Shown here in pieces: positions 7,050 to 10,855 of a stretch of 10,855 nt of DNA (position 1 is its first letter; every line of letters starts with the position of its first letter). The position numbers and the translations under genes were made by a program. The DNA comes from Clostridia bacterium (GTDB taxonomy: Bacteria > Bacillota > Clostridia > Oscillospirales > Acutalibacteraceae): NCBI GenBank assembly GCA_017502965.1, contig JAFVTZ010000007.1, positions 1 through 10,855 on the forward strand, read 5' to 3'. Under the pieces are notes generated by a model, which worked only from the letters and a program-made list of their open reading frames with translations, was not told the DNA's origin and did not search any database.

Positions 7050-8477
7050 CTAAATCTGAATCAGGTTTATATCTGCCATTTTTGCAAACAGTTCAATTTC
7101 TTTTCTTCGGTCACCTGTACCGAGTGCCAGATGGTGGGTAGGTCCTGCATTACACCATTTTTCTATCCACTCTGTCACGCTTATATCAAATTTACATTTG
7201 GTGTTTGTGTTGCCTGTTTGCGGAATAGCGCCGGAAACAGATTCTGCCGCAGAAGAAATAAGTTTGAGATTTCCGTTTCTGTCAACCGAGCAGGAAAGCA
7301 GGGTCACATCACCCGTTTTCAGTTTAAATTCAACCGAAATTCCCGAACCTGATTTACCGTGGAATTTTTTAAGTTTCCGTATGATAGGTTTGTCGGCACT
7401 TATATTTATATTGTGAGGTCCGTCGTGACCTATCAGCACGATATCATCTGTGATATCAAATGGGTGCAGTTCTGCAAAAGAACCGCCTCCGCCTATCTTG
7501 TTCATTATAAGCATTGCGGCGGCAGTTTTTAGGTCTGCTTCGCCTGCAAGCGGAATACCTCTGCTTGTAAGCAAAGAGTTTCCGATTATAAGATTTGAGG
7601 CAATACGTTCGTAAAAATTGTTTTCCCCTTTGTAGTAATAAGCCAGTGCTGTAAGTCCGTTGTTTTCAACCAATTTATCAAGCCCTACCGCCGTTCTTGC
7701 TGACCAGAGGATATCACTTTCCTCAACAAAATCGGTCAGCGGGTCGTTTGAAGGTTCTCTTATATCGAATACAGATTTAATTTCATCGGCTTTTTGTTTT
7801 ACCTCTGTATCTGTAGCAGATTGCACATACTCTGCCAGTTCGCACATTTCGAGCATTTTAACGTGCGCCCCGAAAGTTTTTGAAAATGCTGTGGGGTCGG
7901 TGTTCATATCGTACATACCGTCATAAGTATGACCGAGATAGCCGAATTTTGAATATTTGAATGCGGCGAGAGCGGTTATTGCTCTTTCGAGTTCTGCAAC
8001 ACGGCATTTTATCCGCTCGGTGTTCTGAGCGGCATCTACTATCAGAAAAGGCGGCGGTGCTCCAAGACGTTCATAAACTCCTGTAAATTCAGGCATTGAA
8101 CAAATATCGTCATTACAAAGTTGAATATATGTAGTTGTTTTGTTGAAATCGAGTTTGCTTAGCGGCTGTAATCCTACAAGAATCTGCGGAATTTTCAGAT
8201 ATTTTGCAAAAGGAAAAACTACCGCTGAGGTGATATAGGTTGACATTATTATAAACAGCGCATCTAAATCCGCCGCCTGCGCTTTTTTCAAAGCGATAAA
8301 AGCCGAGTCTATATCATCTGCAAATCCTAAGTCAATTATCTGTGAAGAATCGGAAAAATATTGCCTGAAATTTTTTTGTTTTTGCATTAGTTCTTCTTTG
8401 AGTCCGTTAAACTGAGGCCAGTATACAAAATGCCCCATTCCTATTATTCCGATTTTTGGTTTTTCTGTGTGACGCAT
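7050..8477 (-). CDS. AraA/FucI-like sugar isomerase family protein
   Basis: Probable metal-dependent aldose-ketose isomerase; 475 residues, near the roughly 500 of L-arabinose isomerase. The N-terminal part begins K-I-G-I-I-G-M-G-H-F-V-Y-W-P-Q-F and forms Rossmann-like alternating strands. By position it keeps the four metal/catalytic residues of AraA (E. coli E306, E333, H350, H450): E313 in G-E-A-D-L-K-T-A-A, E336 in S-F-A-E-L-H, H351 in I-G-H-D-G-P-H-N and H448 or H449 in G-P-T-H-H-L-A-L-G. Sequence around them differs from true AraA, so the substrate may not be arabinose and may be a modified sugar. The ATG at 8477 is chosen because AAGGGG (8483-8488) lies 5 bases upstream. A longer frame reaching 8639 would run through the promoter region and into the divergent gene. 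First gene of an operon with the 709-residue protein, probably controlled by the divergent AraC-type regulator. Confidence 0.85.
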   Translation of the reverse strand: MRHTEKPKIGIIGMGHFVYWPQFNGLKEELMQKQKNFRQYFSDSSQIIDLGFADDIDSAFIALKKAQAADLDALFIIMSTYITSAVVFPFAKYLKIPQILVGLQPLSKLDFNKTTTYIQLCNDDICSMPEFTGVYERLGAPPPFLIVDAAQNTERIKCRVAELERAITALAAFKYSKFGYLGHTYDGMYDMNTDPTAFSKTFGAHVKMLEMCELAEYVQSATDTEVKQKADEIKSVFDIREPSNDPLTDFVEESDILWSARTAVGLDKLVENNGLTALAYYYKGENNFYERIASNLIIGNSLLTSRGIPLAGEADLKTAAAMLIMNKIGGGGSFAELHPFDITDDIVLIGHDGPHNINISADKPIIRKLKKFHGKSGSGISVEFKLKTGDVTLLSCSVDRNGNLKLISSAAESVSGAIPQTGNTNTKCKFDISVTEWIEKWCNAGPTHHLALGTGDRRKEIELFAKMADINLIQI

Positions 8478-8499
8478 TATATCCCCTTCTTTCAAATAA

Positions 8500-8528
8500 A
8501 GAATAACATCTGCAAAGAATTTTGTAAA
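8500..8528 (-). promoter_or_regulatory. Putative promoter of the isomerase operon
   Basis: Read on the - strand, TTTACA (8528-8523) and TATTCT (8505-8500) are 17 bases apart, with TGT directly before the -10 box giving an extended -10. The start would fall near 8493, leaving a leader of about 16 bases that holds the AAGGGG site. The weak -35 lies 7 bases from the nearest operator repeat, as expected for a promoter needing an AraC-type activator. Confidence 0.55.
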
Positions 8529-8535
8529 TAGAAAT

Positions 8536-8563
8536 ATCGACCGCAAATCAGGACAAATCGACC
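8536..8563. promoter_or_regulatory. Candidate AraC-type operator: two direct repeats 21 bp apart
   Basis: ATCGACC occurs at 8536-8542 and again at 8557-8563, start to start exactly 21 bp, or two helical turns. Weaker identity extends several bases upstream (G-A-x-A-x-A). Known AraC-family dimers bind two same-facing half-sites at this spacing, with the proximal one next to the -35 of the activated promoter. Here the proximal repeat lies 7 bp from the isomerase -35, and the distal one 11 bp from the -35 of the regulator's own promoter, so autoregulation is also plausible. Binding itself is inference. Confidence 0.5.
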
Positions 8564-8574
8564 ATTTATATTTA

Positions 8575-8602
8575 TTGACTAAGGCGGTTTTGTGTGTATA
8601 AT
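8575..8602 (+). promoter_or_regulatory. Promoter of the AraC-type regulator gene
   Basis: TTGACT (8575-8580) and TATAAT (8597-8602) are separated by 16 bases: five of six and six of six consensus matches. The start point would fall near 8609, directly before the ribosome binding site at 8610-8618, again giving a very short leader. The GTG at 8592 lies inside this promoter and so is unlikely to be a start codon. Confidence 0.65.
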
Positions 8603-8609
8603 AAAAGAT

Positions 8610-8618
8610 GAGGTGAGG
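8610..8618 (+). promoter_or_regulatory. Ribosome binding site that decides the regulator's TTG start
   Basis: GAGGTGAGG lies just before the TTG at 8622. No other in-frame start codon has both a site like this and a position downstream of the promoter. Confidence 0.6.
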
Positions 8619-8621
8619 ATT

Positions 8622-9419
8622 TTGCAAAATAGTTTTCAAGGAGATTTCGACTTTTCGGTTTCGGAAATTTTACTCGTTCATAAATACAGTTTTCAGCCTT
8701 ACACTACCCAGACGGGTTATCTTGAGGGCAGACCTGTTTCAGGAATTGTTTACAGTATAAGCGGAAGTGCGCTTTATTGCTTTGAAAAAGAGCAGGTGCT
8801 GTTGGAAGAAGGCTGTATGATATTTCTGCCAAAAAATTGCCGTTATAAACTTAAAAACCAAAGTGACAGAGAGTTTTTGCATATTACCGTAAATTTCGAA
8901 ATTTCGGGGCCCCATTCAGATGAAATTTACGATACCATTCACGACAGTTTTGAGGCTTATCTGCTTCTTCAAAAATTGCTTACTGTCTGGACAGAAAAAA
9001 AGCAAGGGTTCAGACCCTTGGCAAAATCTTTGCTTTATAAACTTTTATATAAATATTTCAGGAATTTGGAAAAAAGTTTGAGAACTGACGATTATGCTAA
9101 GATTTCACCCGCAAAAAGAATGCTTGACAGTCGCTACCGCGAGAATATCTCCGTTTGCGAACTTGCAGATGCCTGCGGTTTCAGCGAGACCCATTTCAGG
9201 CGTATGTTTTATAAAAATTTTCAGTGTTCTCCGACAGAATACCGTTTGAAAAAGCGGATTGCCCTTGCAAAAGAACTCCTGCGCACAGGCGAGTTTACGG
9301 TGGCGGAAATAGCCGTGTATATCGGTTTTGATGACAGCAGTTATTTCAGCCGCGTTTTCAAAGCGGAAACAGGGCTCACCCCTTCAGAATATATAGCCTC
9401 AGAAAGGAAACGTTTATGA
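8622..9419 (+). CDS. AraC-family transcriptional regulator
   Basis: A 265-residue sugar-responsive DNA-binding regulator, taking TTG 8622 as start. The N-terminal half (about 15-100) looks like a cupin sensor with repeated short strands (V-L-L-E-E-G-C-M-I-F-L-P-K). The C-terminal 95 or so residues (about 165-260) hold the double helix-turn-helix: V-C-E-L-A-D-A-C-G-F-S-E-T-H-F-R-R-M-F first, then V-A-E-I-A-V-Y-I-G-F-D-D-S-S-Y-F-S-R-V-F with the usual closing G-L-T-P-S-E-Y. It is divergent from the isomerase operon, with a matching pair of 21-bp-spaced repeats between them, so it most likely activates that operon in response to its sugar. It overlaps the SGNH hydrolase gene by 4 bases (ATGA), which places that enzyme in the same unit. 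The effector is unknown. Confidence 0.93.
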   Translation: MQNSFQGDFDFSVSEILLVHKYSFQPYTTQTGYLEGRPVSGIVYSISGSALYCFEKEQVLLEEGCMIFLPKNCRYKLKNQSDREFLHITVNFEISGPHSDEIYDTIHDSFEAYLLLQKLLTVWTEKKQGFRPLAKSLLYKLLYKYFRNLEKSLRTDDYAKISPAKRMLDSRYRENISVCELADACGFSETHFRRMFYKNFQCSPTEYRLKKRIALAKELLRTGEFTVAEIAVYIGFDDSSYFSRVFKAETGLTPSEYIASERKRL

Positions 9420-10153
9420 AAATCAGAGAAAAAATTTTGATGGAAAGAGCAGGGCTCGAAAAGAACGGTCCTATAAATATTGTCGCTTTTGGGGACAGCG
9501 TGACCCACGGTGCATTATCATACGGAGAAATAAATTTCGAAACGGTTTACTGGAATTTGCTTCGCAAAAAAATCTGCGAGGTGCGAAATTATGTGCCTGT
9601 TAATGTAATAAATGCGGGAATAGGCGGTGTGGATGCAAACAGTTCGGTTGCCAGAATTGAAAGTCAGGTTTTGTGCCATAATCCCGACCTTGTTATTGTC
9701 TGCTTCGGGCTTAATGATGTAAACGGGTCTTTGGATGTTTATTTGTCGGCACTTGAAAAGATTTTTACAACCTTTAAAAATTTCGGTTGTGATACGATTT
9801 TTATGACACCTAATATGCTCAACACCTATGTGGCGGAAGAAACTCACCCTGTTCATAAGGATTATGCTGCAAAAACTGCTGAGATGCAAAACAGCGGCAG
9901 AATGGATAAATTTATGTCTGCCGCATGCGAACTGGCAAAAAGTATGGATATTGCAGTTTGCGACTGCTACTCAAAATGGAAAGATTTGAGCAAAACTGAG
10001 GATACAACCAAACTTCTGGCAAATTACATAAATCACCCCAAAAAAGAAATGCATGAACTTTTTGCGCAAAGCCTTTTTGAAATGATTTTCCCTGAAAAGG
10101 AAAACTTTTCAGAACAAGATGATACTATGTATAAAGAAGAAAAGAAATTATAA
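9416..10153 (+). CDS. SGNH/GDSL-type hydrolase, probable carbohydrate esterase
   Basis: A 245-residue serine hydrolase without a signal peptide. Block I is F-G-D-S28-V-T-H-G with the nucleophile, block II N-A-G68-I-G-G, block III G-L-N100-D, and the catalytic His is H207 in Y-I-N-H-P. In the usual block V an Asp lies three residues before this His (D-x-x-H); here that position is Y204, so the triad may be a Ser-His dyad or use another acid. Such enzymes commonly remove acetyl or other acyl groups from plant-derived sugars. Start: AAAGGA at 9403-9408 precedes the ATG, which overlaps the regulator's stop as ATGA, so the two genes are translationally coupled. Residues after about 222 (E-K-E-N-F-S-E-Q-D-D onwards) form a charged, probably disordered tail. 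A lipase or phospholipase role is less likely given the neighbours. Confidence 0.88.
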   Translation: MKIREKILMERAGLEKNGPINIVAFGDSVTHGALSYGEINFETVYWNLLRKKICEVRNYVPVNVINAGIGGVDANSSVARIESQVLCHNPDLVIVCFGLNDVNGSLDVYLSALEKIFTTFKNFGCDTIFMTPNMLNTYVAEETHPVHKDYAAKTAEMQNSGRMDKFMSAACELAKSMDIAVCDCYSKWKDLSKTEDTTKLLANYINHPKKEMHELFAQSLFEMIFPEKENFSEQDDTMYKEEKKL

Positions 10154-10184
10154 AAAGGTTCGATAAGGCTAATTTATATTATAA

Positions 10185-10231
10185 GCCTTCCCCTTGAGGG
10201 GAAGGTGTCACCGTAGGTGACGGATGAGGTG
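10185..10231 (+). repeat. Left terminal repeat with two hairpins and a built-in ribosome binding site
   Basis: Hairpin one pairs CCTTCCCC (10186-10193) with GGGGAAGG (10198-10205) around TTGA. Hairpin two pairs GTCACC (10207-10212) with GGTGAC (10216-10221) around GTA. The repeat ends in GGATGAGGTG (10222-10231), whose GAGGTG is the ribosome binding site for the nuclease gene. There is no T run after either hairpin, so this is not a normal terminator. Confidence 0.85.
10226..10231 (+). promoter_or_regulatory. Repeat-supplied ribosome binding site of the DUF559 gene
   Basis: GAGGTG at the inner edge of the left terminal repeat lies 6 bases before the ATG at 10238. This favours that ATG over the in-frame GTG at 10217, which is inside the second hairpin. 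Confidence 0.7.
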
Positions 10232-10237
10232 TTTTAT

Positions 10238-10630
10238 ATGAACAAAACGAACAATCAAAAACTCACGCCAAATGCAAAAACGCTACGCAAAAATATGACG
10301 AAAGAAGAAAGACATCTTTGGTATGACTTTCTTAAATCATTGCCTATAACATTTAACCGACAAAAAGTAATAGGAAATTATATAGTTGATTTTTATTGCG
10401 CTAAGGCTAAAATTGTTATAGAATTAGACGGTTCTCAGCATTATGAAACGTCAGGACAAAAATCAGATAAAAAAAGAGATGAATACTTGAATAATTTGGG
10501 TATTACTGTTTTTAGATATTCAAATCTTGATATAAACAGAAATTTTAGAGGTGTATGTTTGGATATACTCAGTTATCTTTCCACCTCATCCACCGCAAGC
10601 GGTCCCCCTTCCCCTCAAGGGGAAGGCTAA
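10238..10630 (+). CDS. DUF559 family protein, Vsr-like PD-(D/E)xK endonuclease
   Basis: A 130-residue protein of the DUF559 family, related in fold to the very-short-patch repair nuclease Vsr and to restriction-type nucleases. The N-terminal part has the family block L-R-K-N-M-T-K-E-E-R-H-L-W (about 15-27). The core reads F-N-R-Q-K-V-I-G-N-Y-I-V-D51-F-Y-C, then I-E62-L-D64-G-S-Q-H, matching the acidic residues of the fold, and closes with G-I-T-V-F-R-Y-S-N. The last 16 codons are read from the right terminal repeat, giving a low-complexity tail S-T-S-S-T-A-S-G-P-P-S-P-Q-G-E-G. The stop TAA is the base triplet just outside that repeat. DNA cleavage has rarely been shown for this family, so the catalytic role is by homology. 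It may be the mobilising enzyme of the surrounding element. Confidence 0.88.
   Translation: MNKTNNQKLTPNAKTLRKNMTKEERHLWYDFLKSLPITFNRQKVIGNYIVDFYCAKAKIVIELDGSQHYETSGQKSDKKRDEYLNNLGITVFRYSNLDINRNFRGVCLDILSYLSTSSTASGPPSPQGEG
10582..10627 (-). repeat. Right terminal repeat, inverted copy with a different inner hairpin
   Basis: Inverted relative to the left repeat: CACCTCATCC (10582-10591), an inner hairpin ACCGC/GCGGT (10592-10603), a C-rich link, then CCTTCCCC (10607-10614) paired with GGGGAAGG (10619-10626) around TCAA, and a final C. The outer hairpin and the inner decamer are identical to the left copy, but the inner hairpin differs in sequence while remaining fully paired. Confidence 0.85.
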
Positions 10631-10648
10631 TAAAACTAAAACTTATCA

Positions 10649-10688
10649 TTGCTATTTCATTTGAACTTTTGTATAATAAAAATATATT
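10649..10688 (+). promoter_or_regulatory. Candidate promoters upstream of glgB
   Basis: Two readings are possible. TTGCTA (10649-10654) with TATAAT (10672-10677) at 17 bases has the perfect -10 box. TTGAAC (10661-10666) with TATATT (10683-10688) at 16 bases would give a leader of about 15 bases, like the galT promoter. Sequence alone does not choose between them. The element directly upstream appears to have left this promoter region intact. Confidence 0.5.
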
Positions 10689-10709
10689 TAACAGTCAGGG
10701 GTGGGCAGG

Positions 10710-10855
10710 ATGATTAAAACCGATAAAATAGGAATTTTAAATGCAGACCCGTATCTTGAACCTTTTGAAGAAGATTTGATTTTGCGAGGCAAACTCTTCA
10801 GTGAAAAGTTAAAGAGTATTACAAAAGGATATGAAAATCTTTCTGATTTTGCTAA
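10710..10855 (+). CDS. glgB: 1,4-alpha-glucan branching enzyme, 5' part only
   Basis: Only the first 48 codons are inside the window; the frame is open at the right edge. The start of the product, with I-L-N-A-D-P-Y-L-E-P-F, followed by a helix ending G-Y-E-N-L-S-D-F-A, matches the N-terminal region of the GH13 branching enzymes of the eukaryote-like type, which also occur in gut bacteria. These enzymes cut alpha-1,4-glucan and re-attach the piece as an alpha-1,6 branch in glycogen. The ATG at 10710 follows AGGGGTGG (10697-10704). The catalytic barrel is not in view, so the assignment rests on this short stretch; another GH13 member is possible. Confidence 0.65.
   Translation, partial: MIKTDKIGILNADPYLEPFEEDLILRGKLFSEKLKSITKGYENLSDFA

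Larger units (their letters stand above)
10185..10627 (+). mobile_element. Compact DUF559 nuclease element bounded by inverted hairpin repeats
   Basis: A 443-bp unit of left terminal repeat, one nuclease gene and inverted right terminal repeat. The outer 21 or so bases of the two ends are perfect inverted copies beginning GCCTTCCCC, and the inner ends are also inverted copies (GGATGAGGTG against CACCTCATCC). TAA flanks both sides (10182-10184 and 10628-10630), which may be a 3-bp target duplication, though it is short and AT-rich enough to occur by chance. No transposase is present, so movement, if any, is either driven by the nuclease or borrowed from another system. The element sits between an esterase gene and glgB and has clearly different composition from both. 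Confidence 0.6.

Noticed and set aside
7198..7416. Short + strand frames opposite the isomerase gene
   Set aside because: They are antisense frames with no motifs, no ribosome binding sites and no link to neighbours.
8478..8639. N-terminal extension of the isomerase by 54 residues
   Set aside because: It would be translated through the promoter and operator region and the start of the divergent regulator gene, while a good ribosome binding site marks the ATG at 8477.
10165..10189. AAGGCT/AGCCTT stem as a terminator
   Set aside because: It has a six-pair stem with a 13-base loop and no T run, so it is too weak to call.
10186..10205. Intrinsic terminator for the SGNH hydrolase gene
   Set aside because: The hairpin is strong but no T run follows it, and it belongs to the terminal repeat of the DUF559 element.
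10217..10237. GTG start for the DUF559 gene at 10217
   Set aside because: The codon lies within the second hairpin of the left repeat; the ATG at 10238 has a well-placed GAGGTG.
10185..10627. CRISPR-like repeat array
   Set aside because: There are only two repeats, in inverted orientation, separated by a protein-coding gene.

Overview
The window looks like a carbohydrate-use region from a low-to-moderate-GC Firmicute, most likely an uncultured gut-type Clostridia. The reasons are the Firmicutes-type (class II) GalT, strong GGAGG/AAGGTG-type ribosome binding sites, consensus SigA-like promoters, frequent TTG starts and short gene spacing. No tRNA, rRNA, CRISPR array, IS transposase or phage gene is visible. 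Lineage is inference from gene style only.

Left block (1-4902, + strand): a clan GH-A type glycoside hydrolase, a GH27 alpha-galactosidase, a tiny double-CxxC protein and galT run head to tail. galT also has its own perfect-consensus promoter. Neither hydrolase has a signal peptide, so imported galactose-decorated oligosaccharides are probably cut in the cytoplasm, and the released galactose, once phosphorylated by a kinase not seen here, enters the Leloir pathway through GalT. A 26-bp perfect palindrome forms a terminator shared with the convergent operon.

Centre block (4909-10153): an AraC-family regulator and an SGNH hydrolase run rightward. Divergent from them are an AraA/FucI-like isomerase and an unrecognised 709-residue protein that resembles a glycosidase in layout. 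The 144-bp intergenic region carries two divergent promoters with two 7-bp direct repeats between them, spaced exactly 21 bp, which is the expected geometry of an AraC-type operator. This is probably one regulon handling a second, unidentified sugar or acylated glycan.

Right block (10185-10855): a compact 443-bp element consists of a DUF559 (Vsr-like, PD-(D/E)xK) endonuclease gene bounded by inverted, hairpin-rich terminal repeats. The left repeat supplies the gene's ribosome binding site and the right repeat encodes its C-terminus. A possible TAA target duplication flanks it, and the right-hand TAA is also the stop codon. This is the most unusual thing in the window. After it begins a probable glycogen branching enzyme gene (glgB), cut off by the window end.
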